DNA of 64,000 nt from Sepiola atlantica. Its lineage: Eukaryota > Mollusca > Cephalopoda > Sepiida > Sepiolidae. Position numbers and translations under genes: made by a program. The stretch lies in assembly GCA_963556195.1 (NCBI GenBank), contig OY744519.1, forward strand, positions 32,002,887 to 32,066,886, in the 5' to 3' direction. This document shows, one piece after another, positions 10,460 through 21,704 of this stretch (position 1 is its first letter; the number at the start of each line of letters is the position of its first letter). The notes under the pieces were generated by a model, which ran no database searches, was not told where the DNA came from, and saw nothing but the letters and a program-made list of their open reading frames with translations.

Positions 10460-11690
10460 TTTTTTTTTCTGTCTTTTTCTTTTTACTTATCTTCCTCTTT
10501 TTTCTGTTCACTTTCTCATCTTCCTCTTTTTTCTGTTTACTTTCTCATCTTCCTCTTTTTTCTGTTTACTTTCACATCTTCCTCTTTTTTTCTTTTCACT
10601 TTCTCATCTTCCTCTTTTTTTTCTTTTCACTTTCTCATCTTCCTCTTTTTTTTCTTTTCACTTATCTTCCTCTTTTTTTCTTTTCACTTATCTTCCTCTT
10701 TTTTTCTTTTCACTTTCTCATCCTCTTTTTTTTCTTTTCACTTTCTCATCTTCCTCTTTTTTCTTTTCACTTTCTCATCTTCCTCTTTTTTTCTTTTCAC
10801 TTTCTCATCTTCCTCTTTTTTTCTTTTCACTTTCTCATCTTCCTTTTTTTTCTGTTCACTTTCTCATCTTCCTCTTTTTTTCTTTTCACTTTCTCATCTT
10901 CCTCTTTTTTCTGTTCACTTTCTCATCTTCCTCTTTTTTCTGTTTACTTTCACATCTTCCTCTTTTTTCTGTTTACTTTCACATCTTCCTCTTTTTTTTC
11001 TTTTCACTTTCTCATCTTCCTTTTTTTTCTTTTCACTTTCTCATCTTCCTTTTTTTTCTGTTCACTTTCTCATCTTCCTCTTTTTTTCTTTTCACTTTCT
11101 CATCTTCCTCTTTTTTCTGTTCACTTTCTCATCTTCCTCTTTTTTCTGTTTACTTTCACATCTTCCTCTTTTTTCTTTTCACTTTCTCATCTTCATCTTT
11201 TTTTCTTTTCACTTTCTCATCTTCATCTTTTTTTTCTTTTCACTTTCTCATCTTCATCTTTTTTTTCTTTTCATCTTTTTTTTCTTTTCGTTCATCTTTT
11301 TTTTTCTTTTCACTTTCTCATCCTTTTTTTTTCTTTTCACTTTCTCATCTTTTTTTTCTTTTCACTTTCTCATCTTTTTTTTCTTTTCACTTTCTCATCT
11401 TTTTTTTCTTTTCACTTTCTCATCCTTTTTTTTCCTTTTCACTTTTTCATCCTTTTTTTTCCTTTTCACTTTTTCATCCTTTTTTTTCTTTTCACTTTTT
11501 CATCCTTTTTTTTTCTTTTCACTTTTTCATCCTTTTTTTTCTTTTCACTTTCTCATCCTTTTTTTTTCTTCTCACTTTATCATCTTTTTTTTTCTTTTCA
11601 CTTTCTCATCTGTTTTTCTTTCCACTTTCTCATCTTTTTTTTTCATTTTCTCATTTTCCTCTTTTTTTGTCGCCCTCTACATTTTTTTTA
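10460..11690 (+). repeat. 29-30 bp pyrimidine minisatellite
   Basis: About 40 imperfect copies of a unit resembling TCTTTTCACTTTCTCATC plus TTCCTCTTTTT. The unit simplifies towards the right, where the TTCCTC part is lost. A 470-codon open frame at 10443-11855 is only the translation of this repeat (Phe/Ser/Leu) and is not treated as a gene. Confidence 0.95.
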
Positions 11691-12153
11691 GCCGGCTTGG
11701 TTTCTTTTTTTGTGTGTGCGTCCTTTATTATTATTTTTGTTTTGTCTTATTTGTTTCTGTGTGTGTGTGTGTTTGTCTTTTTCTGTCCTATATGCTTTTC
11801 TGTGTATCTTGCTCTCTGCGTCTCCCATCCGTCATGGATATCTGGATTGGTCTGATTACCTCAACCCACGTGAAAATTGCAGCAAAACGTGCCAGCAATC
11901 AACCGCTAATTCGCTATGGTTAATCTCTTCATGTGGCCATTTTCAGCTTAACTACTTGAGTATAATCACTCATCCCCCCTGCCTCCATCAGTAGCACACT
12001 ACTTTTTTTTTCTTCTGCATGTGACAGAGAGAAGGAAAGAGGGTAGAATCAAATTGTGATCATATAATTGGCTCAGCCTTCATGCTTTACTTACATAAGT
12101 TTTTTATTTCTTTTCTTTTGTCATTTTTCTTTACTTATTTCTTTTTTATATAA
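11691..12153. other. Spacer with (GT)n
   Basis: A short GT tract lies near 11757-11773. Short overlapping frames here show no domain. No gene seen. Confidence 0.4.
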
Positions 12154-12350
12154 TTAGAAGAATATCCGTCCCAGAACGGGTAAAATGAATTCCCTGAAAC
12201 AGAACAGTTTTGTATCATTTTGATTTTAATATTAATTCATGTCTAATATCTATTGTTAAAATTTCAGAAAAGTCAGTTATCCAAATTTTCATGAGGGGAT
12301 TCCACCCCCTTTTTACTCCCTTTGCATAAAATTAAATTAAATATTGCTCA
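12154..12350 (-). mobile_element. Helitron-like element, shortened copy
   Basis: The minus-strand 3' end has CCCGTTCTGGGACGG, a hairpin, then ATATTCTTCTAATT. It matches 3711-4160 but with an internal deletion joining the end region to the TATTAATTCATGTCTAATA block. Confidence 0.45.
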
Positions 12351-12469
12351 GATTTGGACACCTTACTGCTAGCAGCTGTGTTCCAAAATTCATAATAGTC
12401 TGTTAATTAGTTTAGGAGTGAATCCTGTACATACACATATATAAACATACCTAACTTTATATACTAGCA

Positions 12470-12680
12470 TTTCATATATATACACATAATATTATAAGGT
12501 AACATAATATACTGTGTATATATGTTTATAATATTTTCTCCAATAGTGCTCGATACATGAGTAGAGCTTAGTTGTACTATGAAAATATCTCTATGGCAAG
12601 TTTAGCCTGATGCTTTCCTGCGGTAATGAAACATGTACGTTTCTGTGTAGTTTATTTGCCATAAATATATTTTCATACTA
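12470..12680 (+). repeat. Dispersed repeat R4, copy 1
   Basis: Matches 24540-24780 directly and 47740-47945 in reverse, with a shared region around CAATAGTGCTCGATACATGAG. Confidence 0.7.
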
Positions 12681-12692
12681 TTAACTTTATAT

Positions 12693-12714
12693 AGATGATG
12701 ATGATAATAATAAT

Positions 12715-12745
<31 letters not shown>

Positions 12746-12966
12746 TAATAATAATAATAATAATAATTAATAATAATAATAATAATTAATAATAATAATA
12801 ATAATTAATAATGATAATAATAATAATAATAATGATAATAATGATAATAATAATAATGATAATAATGATAATAATAATAATAATAATGATAATAATAATG
12901 ATAATAATGATAATAATAATAATAATGATAATAATAATAATAATGATAATAATGATAATTAATAAT
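12693..12966. repeat. (AAT)n trinucleotide array with ATG/TAA variants
   Basis: AT-rich trinucleotide array, with interspersed AATTAAT interruptions on the left and ATG variants on the right. The 61-residue Ile/Met frame is an artefact of the repeat. Confidence 0.95.
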
Positions 12967-13199
12967 GCGATGCACTCATGCTTTGATTCTAGGTGATCTC
13001 ATCATTCCATTCGCATAATTAGTTTGAAAATAACATTTTATACATGCCCTCAGATCCATCCTTGATTTTTTTTATTCTATTTAAAAAATATTTTCTCCTA
13101 CACAAAAAGTGGATAAACCGCCCATGAACATTTACATATCCATGGACATTATGTACCATTATTTATTTTTATTAAAAAAAAGTTTTTTTTCACTAATAA

Positions 13200-13735
13200 T
13201 TCACCACTCAAGAATAAAGGTTAAAGTAATGGATGGGTTGTCGGTTTAATGATGAATAATATTATGAGAGGATTGAAAATGATTAATGGAATGAATACAA
13301 AGTTTGATTACTGATCGGGACAATTTATGACAAGTATTTGTTCGCATTGGATTTGAAGACGGCCATTTGTAGTCAGCAGAGAAGCAGTCCCGTGATAATG
13401 CGTTCCACAGGAAGCTCTGTTCATGGAATTTCCAACTAACTCTAGATGCATGTAGGAAAAAAAAAGGGGAGTTCTTTTCAGTTGTGGTAGGAAGACGAGT
13501 TCTTGCTGTGAATGTCTTACAAGGAGAAACCAGAGATTGGAGCTCAGTCGAACACCTAGTATGGAAATAACGATAGAGTAGAGAAAGACTAGCAATGTTT
13601 CTTCTGTGAGAAATGGGCTGTAGAGAAGAGAACTCATTCCCCACTAGATTGTGAAGTCAATTTTGTACTCCGAGTAGCACCTTCCCAGATGTGGCAGCAG
13701 TACTCGATCATAGGACACATCTGCTTCTTATGTAG
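13200..13735 (-). mobile_element. LINE B 3' fragment
   Basis: The minus-strand translation contains SHRRNIASLSLLYRYFHTRC and then FHEQSFLWNALSRDCF, the C-terminal tail typical of Jockey/CR1-group ORF2 proteins. It is followed by a 3' UTR with TTAACC...GAGTG. Related copies: 15100-15645, 32785-33060 and 61870-62450. Two frames carry parts of the same protein, so it is frameshifted. Confidence 0.8.
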
Positions 13736-13879
13736 TCCATTTATATTTAAGTGAGGGGGGGGGGGGAGCATTTTTTTACATAACATATTTCTTTCTTTTT
13801 TGACTCGAAGTAAGAGTGCAAAAAAACGAAGAAAATTAAGAAGAAAAAAAACGTGATAACATTTTTTTTTTTTTTTTTA

Positions 13880-14135
13880 CAACTGTTGACCAAGAGAAGA
13901 GTCTATCGGGCATGTGTATGCAGTGTGATGATGTATGAAATTGAAACGTGGCCAGTGATTATTGAGGATGTCTTTTGAATGGAGAGAAATGATATGAGAA
14001 TGATACGATGGATGTGTAATGTGAGTCTTAAAAACAGGCTTCGATCTGATGATCTCAGAGGAAGATGAAATCTGGACAGTAGAGAGAGATGTGTGCAGAA
14101 CAGGAGACTTCGATGGTGTCGCTATGTACGGGTTG
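13880..14135 (+). mobile_element. LINE D C-terminal fragment
   Basis: Encodes pieces of the ORF2 tail (VMMYEIETWP, RNDMRMIRWMCNVSL, RLRSDDLRGR), equivalent to VMMYGSETWPVR in the copy at 44370. It is abruptly joined at about 14140 to an upstream part of the same LINE family, so two copies abut. Confidence 0.8.
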
Positions 14136-14139
14136 TTCG

Positions 14140-15045
14140 GAAGAGATGCAGTATGCCGATGATTTAGTACTTGCCCGCGAAACAATGAAAGGCCTACACG
14201 TTAAGTTCAAGACTTGGAGGAATGCTATGCAAAGGTCTGAGAGTGAATGTTACCAAGGCCAAAGTGATGATCAGTGGTTGTAGTGTTGGAAAGCTCCCAG
14301 AAAAGGGAAAGTTCCCCTACTCAGTTTGTGGAAAAGGAGTCAGGTGAAATTCAATTTTTTGTGCTACTTGTAAGCATTAGGTACATAAGAAGTGTAGTGG
14401 AATTACAGATACGTTCAGAGAGGATAACCAGTTTGTGCGCAAGAAGTGTAAGACAATGAAGTTGGATGAGAACTCAGATGTGAAGGAAGTATACCTGAGT
14501 GTCGAAGCTATTGAGATTGTCAAGAAGTTTTATTACCTTCGTGATATCATTTGAGAACAGGGTGGAGTAGGTGCTAGTGTGATTAACAGTTAGGAGGGGA
14601 TGGAGTAAGTTCAGGGAAATTCTGCCCGGACTATCCAGCAGTGTTACCACTGTTTGAGGGAAGGATCTATCAGCCATGTGTACACAGTATGATGTATAGA
14701 AAGGAAACGTGGCCAGAAAGGATTGAGGACATGCGTTGCATGGAGAGAAATGATATGAAAATGATACAATAAATGTGTAATGTGAGTCTTAGACAGGCTT
14801 AAATCTGATGGTTTCCGAGGAGGATTAAATCTGGACAGTGTAGAGAGATGTGTGCAGAACAGAAGACTTTGATTGTATGGCCACGTTGAAAAAATGGATG
14901 AGAGTTCTTGAGTTAGTAGATATAGAACAGTTGAAGTAGCAGGGTCAGTTCACAGGAGAAGGCCAAGGAAAACATAAGAGGAAGTGATAACAACGGACTT
15001 GAGAGAAAGAGGAATAAATAAAGACCTGGCTAGAGATAGGTTTGT
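14140..15045 (+). mobile_element. LINE D fragment: RT motif, Cys motif and C-terminus
   Basis: Starts at the RT catalytic region (MQYADDLVLARETMKGL, an intact YADD), followed by a frame-shifted cysteine stretch around YSVCGKGVR, then MKLDENSDVKEV, a FYYLRD segment and the ETWPERIEDMRCMERNDM tail. Several stops and shifts. This is a truncated non-LTR retrotransposon ORF2; the host normally silences such copies and this one cannot be active. Confidence 0.85.
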
Positions 15046-15099
15046 TTGGGGTTTTGTCTGTTTAAAGTCAGACAAATAATACTCAAACTCTAATATTGG

Positions 15100-15645
15100 T
15101 TCAAATACTTTATTACGCAGAAATGTTGACGTAAAAAATCATCTTAAAAATACTGAAATAGCGATTGTAGAGTCTATTTACATTGAAATTAGGGGTGCAA
15201 ATCACAACTAATACCTTTTTCTACGCAACAACAATGTATTTAGTCTTTCTCTACTCTGCAGTTATTGTCATGATAGCTGCCCGACTGAGCTCCAATCTAT
15301 AAAACATTCACTGCAAAAACTCGTCTAGCTACAACCACTGTAAATAATGTTCCTTTCTTCCTCTGTATCTGGAGCGAAGCAGAACTTCCATGAGCAGTTT
15401 CTTTCCAAGAGCTACTCGTCTGTGAAACATTACTATGAGACTGTTTCCCAACTGACTACAACATGGTTATTTTCAAGTTCAATGTTAACAAATTCTTGTT
15501 GAGCCGTTCTCCTAAATAATCAATTTCTGCCCAGTTTCCACCATCATCACTAATCTTCAAGGTCTTTGTCTCCCCATCCACCTAATAAATCTATTAACCC
15601 TTATCCTTTGAGCCTTGATAAGCAGTGACTCATTAGTACAATAAA
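15100..15645 (+). mobile_element. LINE B 3' fragment
   Basis: Carries SLQKLV-like, NFHEQFLSKSYSSVKHYYE and SSMLTNSC peptide traces of the LINE B C-terminus. The 3' UTR runs to TTAACCCTTATCC...GTGACTCATTAGTAC, as at 62450. Heavily decayed. Confidence 0.75.
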
Positions 15646-15718
15646 AGGAGGTCGCTCGAACTGGTCTCTGGGCCAGTTAGATTCTTTTGTCCAGCTCTTA
15701 TCAGGGTTATTACACATC

Positions 15719-16084
15719 TGGCTAAGATCAAAGTGTAGTATCTGTTCCGAGGGATACTACACCCCATAGACTGGTATTGTCTTGGCCTTCGGGGCTTGAT
15801 TTACGCCGGTCTATGGGTCTGTCCTGTGCAGTTCTAGGAGGTCCACCCTCCCAGGCTTCGCCTCCCCTCTTTGGGGAGGAGTAAGTTTATTGCTTACTGC
15901 CTGAGGCGCCCCTACCGGGGAATGCCGACGGGGCTGCCCAGGCAATTTTTGATGGGTAGAATGCTCACCTCTCGGGCGCTGGCTTTTCAACCCCCACTTT
16001 CCGACCTGACCTTGGGTCACATCTTACTTGTGGGAGTAAGATAAAACTGGCCTTGTGCCTAACTCCTGGAGAGGAGTAAATAAT
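15719..16084 (+). mobile_element. U2-snRNA-headed SINE, copy 2
   Basis: Begins at TGGCTAAGATCAAAGTGTAG, equivalent to U2 from about position 18, so the 5' end is slightly shorter than copy 1, but the body is complete. TGTAGTATC (15734-15742) can pair with GATACTACA (15753-15761), and CCCATAGACTGG (15763-15774) with CCGGTCTATGGG (15806-15817) around GGCCTTCGGGGC. The tail includes CTCTCGGGCGCTGGC and ends TCCTGGAGAGGAGTAAAT. Confidence 0.88.
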
Positions 16085-16238
16085 ACACATCCTGAAATAT
16101 ATTAGTAGACTAATATTGCACTACTTGACTTTAATTCATTTTCTTTAAAGCAAAGGTGGAGAGACATCAATGCTTTGTATATGCAAAGAAATTTCAAGTT
16201 ATTGCTCTTTGGTCAGTCATAATAAACAGCCCATTCTA

Positions 16239-16443
16239 CAGGGTAGCTGCTAAAAAAGCGGGAAATTTGTCAAATAGTAATTTGTTTTTACGAAGAATAA
16301 CTTTTATAAAGTTTTTCAAAGACTAATATTATAATACACTCACAGATGCTCAAAATGTCGTCTGTGCAAATCAAAGAAGTGAATAAGCCAAATGCAATAA
16401 AATTTACAACCTTAAATTTCCCGTTTTTTTAGCGACCACCCTG
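16239..16443. mobile_element. Mariner-like MITE, about 205 bp
   Basis: Imperfect terminal inverted repeats: left CAGGGTAGCTGCTAAAAAAG then CGGGAAATTT; right AAATTTCCCG then TTTTTTTAGCGACCACCCTG. Flanked by TA on both sides, as expected for TA-targeting Tc1/mariner-type elements. No transposase. Confidence 0.8.
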
Positions 16444-16540
16444 TAATTATTGTTTCACAGTTCCTTTCCTGTCTAAGAAAGAACATTGATCTTATGTGTT
16501 TTTCGGATTATTTTGACTATTTCTCATCATGGTTATTATT

Positions 16541-17146
16541 TTCAGAATGTTTTGGTCGATGTAACCGCCGACCTTTTTTCAGGTGCATCTTTTCAAATTT
16601 GTGAATATTTGTCGAACTCTGGAACCTATACAGAATTTAAAACCTTACCATTTATTTAATCTACAGGGTGTACATTTTTCTCGTTCCGTCAACCATGACT
16701 GGATAGAAGTGTTAATTATGGACCTGTGGCACAACGGTTAAAGGCGTTGATTAACAATCAGTTCGAAGTGTCAGTCTTCTGGAGGTTGTGTGCTCAATCT
16801 TTAGGCGATAATAACTACGAATAACATAGGGTAACCTGAGGTATTAACCACCATAGGGCCCTAGGTACCAGCAACTAGGTAACCTTCATAAACCTCACTA
16901 TAGCATTACTATGGCACTTGTTGGGCAATAAGCACCAAGCTCAGTAAAAAGGTGCTGTCTAATGTTCCGGGTTACCCTAATTAACACTTCTACCTGGTCA
17001 TGGCTGACAGAACGAGAACAATCCAACCTCCGTAAAGGGTTCAGTTTGAAATTCTATATAAGTTACTAAGTTCGACATATAGATTTCCAAGTTTGAAAAA
17101 TGCACTTCAAGAAGATCGGGGGTTACATCGGCCAAAACGTTGTGAA
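16541..17146. repeat. Fold-back element with a SINE at its centre
   Basis: Left arm 16541-16721 and right arm 16976-17146 are imperfect reverse complements (GATGTAACCGCCGACC against GATCGGGGGTTACATC; TCAACCATGACTGGATAGAA against TACCTGGTCATGGCTGACAG). The arms meet at GTGTTAATTA and TAATTAACAC, and a SINE lies between them. Confidence 0.8.
16722..16975 (+). mobile_element. tRNA-headed SINE G, copy 1
   Basis: The head CCTGTGGCACAACGGTTAAA resembles a tRNA A box, with a B-box-like GTGTGCTCAATC about 65 bases on. The body extends to GTTCCGGGTTACCC. It sits exactly at the palindromic TTAATTAA centre of the fold-back, with TAATTA on both sides as a likely target duplication. Confidence 0.65.
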
Positions 17147-17217
17147 TATAACAACTAAGATTTGAATAATTAAAATCTTCAATCCTTATCGTGACTCAGG
17201 AATCCAGAAGTGTTATT

Positions 17218-17303
17218 GTTTTTTATGTTATTCATAGATATTATTGCCTGTAGTAAGGATTGAACCTTCGACCGTCAGAAGACTGTCACTTAGAACTGAT
17301 TGT
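17218..17303 (-). mobile_element. tRNA-headed SINE G, copy 2, distal part
   Basis: Minus-strand match to copy 1 from AACAATCAGTTC through GGTTCAATCCTTACTACAGG to the AATAACATA region. The B box is clearer here. It is split from its head (17906-17945) by a GGTCCCC element. Confidence 0.75.
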
Positions 17304-17905
17304 TGGTCCCCCGATTTATAAAATCAGGGGACTTATGTTTTGAGGCATGTCCGTCCGTCCGGATTTTTCTCCGCAACCATCCATTGAATTTCTCTGAAAT
17401 TTTGCATGAAGTTGTAACTTTTGTCAGGTTAGAAAGTGACATTCTCCGATTTTTAAAACAAAATCTGGTTAGCCCCCCAGGGGGTCAAAAGGCCCCGAAA
17501 TGGCAAAAAATGACATTTTTTGCCCCATAACTTTTCATCCATCCATTCAATTTCTCTAAAACTTGGCCAAAATGTGGAGGCAATTGTTCCTAATAGAAAA
17601 TAAGTATTGCTGACCTTGGAAAAAATCTGGTTCGCACCCCCAGGGGGTCAAAAGCCCCCAAAATGGCAAAAAATGACCCTTTTCTCCCATAACGTTTGAT
17701 CCATCCATTCAATTTTTCTGAAACTTGGCCAAAATGTAGAGGCAATTGTTCTGGATATAAAATGAGCATCCTTGACCTCAGAAAAATTCTGCTTCGCGCC
17801 TCCAGGGGGTCAAATGGGGGTCAAAAATGCCCCAAATTGCCCAAATTTATTGCATTTTACACTCGCCACATCAAGTCACATACAGAGGGGAACACGCACG
17901 CGCGG
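17304..17905 (+). mobile_element. GGTCCCC element, longer copy
   Basis: About 600 bp, starting GGTCCCCCGATTTATAAAAT with a terminal hairpin (AAAATCAGGGGAC) and ending CACGCGCGGC. It holds three tandem-related segments around AACTTGGCCAAAATGT. It is bounded by TTGTT on both sides and lies inside a SINE. Class unknown; no transposase or RT is seen. Confidence 0.75.
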
Positions 17906-17945
17906 CTTGTTAATCACACTTTTAACTGTTATTCCATGGATCCAT
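17906..17945 (-). mobile_element. tRNA-headed SINE G, copy 2, head part
   Basis: TTAATCACACTTTTAACTGT matches the reverse complement of the SINE G head (TTAATCAACGCCTTTAACCG). It directly continues 17303 once the GGTCCCC element is removed. Confidence 0.65.
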
Positions 17946-18394
17946 GGTGAGAATAGTAATTCGAATAATCCAAATAATAATCAATCCTCATCTAAAAAAT
18001 TCCGAAATGTTGATCTTCTTAGTTTAGCTTTATCTGCTTAACTCAGATTGATATTGTTACGTTAGCAGGTAAGGGATAATCAATATGTATCATTAGTCTG
18101 ATTATTTAATTTTGGAAAGCCAGCTTCATAACGTTTATGACTTCACAGCGAAGGTGTTTACAGTTTCACTGCAAGAATTCACATTTCCGCAACAAGGACG
18201 TTAACAGCTCTGCCATGAAAAGTTTGCTGTTCTTCGACAAGGTGTTCCACAGGTATGTTACAAAACTTCACCTTTCTCCAGCGTGACGTTACCCCCCTCC
18301 CTCGTGTTTGTACGCCTCTATCTTTATCTCTCGATGGTTAGTTATTACAACGATAATGATGAATAGTATGAGTATATGATTCTTACACTTCCGG
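17946..18394. other. Spacer, no gene seen
   Basis: Mixed-composition DNA between elements. I see no repeat partner in this window and no recognisable ORF. Confidence 0.4.
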
Positions 18395-18925
18395 CTTGTT
18401 GCTATGTCTGCTGCAAAGAAGGTAGACTCCCTCTACCGGGCTAGAAAACTTTTCACATCTACCAGTATCGTATATCTCTACAAAGCCACCATTTGCTCGT
18501 GCATGGAGTTTTGTTGCCACATCTGGGCTGGTGCTCCAACCACTAGTCTCTTGAACAGGGTGCAAAAAATAGTCCCTAACCTAATAGGTCCCACACTGTC
18601 AACTAAGCTCCAGCCTCTGCCGCATCGCAGCAGTGTTACATCTCTGTGCTTGTTTTACAGGTACTTCCACGAAATTTGCTCTGATGAACTTACTACACTT
18701 GTACCCCCTCAACGTAAATATCCGCAACCCACCCGACTAGCTGCTAAATCCCACCCTTTTACTGTAACGGTTCCAAGATGCCCCAAAGATTTTCTACTCT
18801 GATAGTTTCTTTACTCAGATCGCTTGCCTTTGGAATTACCTTCCTGCTCCCTGTTTCCCTGACAGTACCAATATGCAGAAATTTAAATTTACTATGAACA
18901 AATATCTTGTTTCCCAACTCTCCAA
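18395..18925 (+). mobile_element. LINE A C-terminal fragment
   Basis: An open frame at 18404-18802 encodes SAAKKVDSLYRARKLFTSTS, then YLYKATICSCMEFCCHIWAG and LCLFYRYFHEIC. This is the conserved tail of LINE A ORF2 (compare 50108-50629). The remnant loses frame near 18800 and stops before the 3' UTR, where a minus-strand LINE copy begins. Confidence 0.88.
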
Positions 18926-19160
18926 CCAGGTTGCACCAACCCAGATGTGGCAACAATATTCCATGCACGGACGAATGGTGGTTGCGTAGAGATATAGAAT
19001 ACTGGAGGGTGTGAGAAGTTTTCTAGCCCGATAAAGGGAGATTTCAGTAAAATGAGCTCCCTTAGTAATATGTTTGTTATCTGTAACGACGATCCGATCA
19101 TCAACAAAAGATCCCCATTGGCGAAAGGTATCTGCCCCGACCAGCACAAGAACTATCCAA
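18926..19160 (-). mobile_element. LINE A-like fragment, opposite strand
   Basis: Minus-strand frame with SLYRARKLLTPSSILYLYATT, then RPCMEYCCHIWVGAT, converging tail-to-tail with the plus-strand copy. The upstream half (GADTFRQWGSFVDDRIVV) does not match LINE A elsewhere here and may be another element. Confidence 0.75.
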
Positions 19161-19380
19161 GAAAGTTTTCATCACTTTCACTTTACCATGGAAAAGCAAA
19201 CTCGTTATGTGACAAGAGAGACGGAAATATCACAGATAAAACATAGATGCCTTCCAATATTCTGCACATACACAACATATTTTCATATAGACCTATTCGT
19301 TGTTGATATAACTTATAATTGAATCTTAGGTAGGACAAGATCCAGCTCAAAAAGTGTATGTTTTATACCTATGAACTAGA

Positions 19381-19474
<94 letters not shown>

Positions 19475-20189
19475 TAGAAATTATTCATGACTTAATCCTC
19501 TTCTCTACCTCTCTGACTTGATAGCACAAGTGTATTGGTGAGCAGGGGTGACAACGGTCAGGGACAACTTAGCTAAGCTCTCGGGTCCTCAAGTAGTCGG
19601 TCTTAGACGGTGAAATCATAATTTGTTAACCATTTTGTGCAACCTTGTTCAGCACTGCTGTGCATGGCCGCCATGGTTTGGTATGTGGTGCAGGCCAGGG
19701 AGGAAGTTGCCTCAACCTAACCAGACTGAATGCTGGTGCACTAACAACACCACATGCACTGTTGATCTAATTCATGAGCATGAAATATATGTTGGATCTA
19801 GTTCAGCTTGTGTGTGCTATTTTTTCTTTTTTTTCTTTAAATTGTATGTAGGGATCTTATAGATTGAACTAGCAGGCACTCCGCCATTACCAGGTGAGGG
19901 AAGGGATAAGGACGCCTGTCTACTCCTACTCCCAGTTCTGATCTTCTATATATTAACATTTTCATTATTTTTCAGTTTCTATAATTTTCAATTTTAATTG
20001 GTTATGAGGAGTTAATTTTATAACTATAATTATTTCCCTTGAATTAATGAAAATATTTTTTTTCTAACTTCACGATCACTAATTTCGTCTCTTGTGACAA
20101 AAAAAATGAATGAATATTACTGTAATTAAAAAAATTTTTTTTACCATAACCTTTTCGAAGTTATATTAAATTAGAATATGCAAGGTTGG
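19161..20189. other. Spacer containing a long (GT)n
   Basis: Includes the (GT)n tract at 19384-19470. A 79-codon frame at 19623-19862 has no domain I recognise. A piece near 19880-19930 resembles the TACCAGGTGAGGG and CTCCTACTCC parts of Helitron/SINE tails, too weak to call. Confidence 0.4.
19384..19470. repeat. (GT)n microsatellite, about 87 bp
   Basis: Almost pure GT dinucleotide run, the longest of its kind here. Confidence 0.98.
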
Positions 20190-20497
20190 TATTTATCTCT
20201 TTCTCACCACAGGAAGATGTTACACAAGGTCAGAAGGTGGAGGTTTGAAAGGCCAGCACTAAGAGACATGTGCACTCTGGCCATAAAAAATGCCTGAGCA
20301 GTCCTGTCGGGGCGTCTCGGGCAATTAGCAATAAAATAATGCCTTTTCAAAGAAAGAATGTAAAGCCTGGAAGGGTGGACCCCCTAGAATTGCGCAGAAC
20401 TATACCTCAGCCTAAGAGAAACAAGGTCACCCACTCAAAAATGAGCCAGACTTTGTTGGACGGATTGTCGAGCATGTATCCTCAACTGGTATGAACA
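20190..20497 (-). mobile_element. SINE V2 copy
   Basis: Minus-strand copy. Reading on the plus strand it goes GGAAGATGTTACACAAGGTC, the CCTGGAAGGGTGGACCCCC region, and ends GTCGAGCATGTATCCTCAAC before TGGTATGAAC, the degraded head hairpin. The 74-codon frame across it is not a gene. Confidence 0.85.
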
Positions 20498-20995
20498 ACA
20501 TTAACTCAGGTCAGATTGTAAGTGTATCATTGGTAGTTTCTGAATGTTAGCCTCACAGACAAAAAAGACAAGTTTCCTTTATGTGATAGATCATCCTTCT
20601 TCTTCCTCTTTCTCATTTTATCTAAATATATTTGATATGCCTAATACGATTTTCCTTCCTTCCTTCTGTTTCATCCACAGGGCAGATGTTGTTCTGATTG
20701 ATTAGATTAACTCGACATATTACCCATACCTAGCTCAGATAAATCTATGTGCTTTTCTTAGCCTCTCTGTTAGTGATAATCTATTCTCCCCTCCCCCAGC
20801 TATTTCCAGCTTAATCCCTTCTCTCACTCAAAGCCTTTCACCCATTCACCCGACATACACACATGCTACCTGTTTTAGATGGACTGTTGCTCATATTGCT
20901 ACATCCTCCTTGCAAGTTTTGCTAACTTCACCAATTATCTCTCCTATATCTTGTTGACATGCATCCCTACAGACATGTTCACCAGTTAAGTGTGG

Positions 20996-21033
<38 letters not shown>

Positions 21034-21704
21034 TTCTCAGTCATGCTCATTCATTATACCATCTAAAAATCTTGGAGACGATCCACGTTCGTCTTAAATG
21101 TCCCTCCCTTTGCAAGCAAGGGGAATGTCTATTGGGACTATGTGATCAGTCTCTAAGATGCATCCTCCATTGTACATATAACATAACGCTATTTTATTTT
21201 CTGTACTCTCTCTTTTCACCCCGTTTTTTTTTTTTTTAATTCCTCGTTTTTTTTAAATTTTAAATCCCTCGATACAGCCTTTGTTAAGAGAGGGTGAAAC
21301 CGGGCGGCTGGCATTTTTTTTTTCTCTTGATTAACTTTTAATCATGAACGATAGAATTCGTTTTCCCTTCATGCTTGCGATAATAAAATTTTGTACTCCT
21401 CAAAAAATCATGAAATATATATATTAAATGAATAAAATCATTTTTTTTTTCATAAATATGTCTGAAACTTTCGCTGATATCACAGCATTATCAAAGTTAT
21501 TATTATTTTTTTTTTTTTTTCTCTTCATCTTGCTGGTGTTAAAAATCGCAAGTAAATCCACTCATGGTCAGAAAAGGTTATCGTCTGTTCTTGTTGACGG
21601 ATTTGAACAAAGTGAAATTGTAGATGTGTAAGGTGCAGTTACGCAGATTTAAATTGAAAAAGGGGTTCACACATTCTTTGGAAAACGTGTGTGATCCCCT
21701 TTTT

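Noticed and set aside
10443..11855. 470-codon open frame
   Set aside because: It is translated pyrimidine minisatellite (Phe/Ser/Leu only) with unit drift and no domain.
12811..12996. 61-codon Ile/Met frame
   Set aside because: Translation of the ATA/ATG trinucleotide array.
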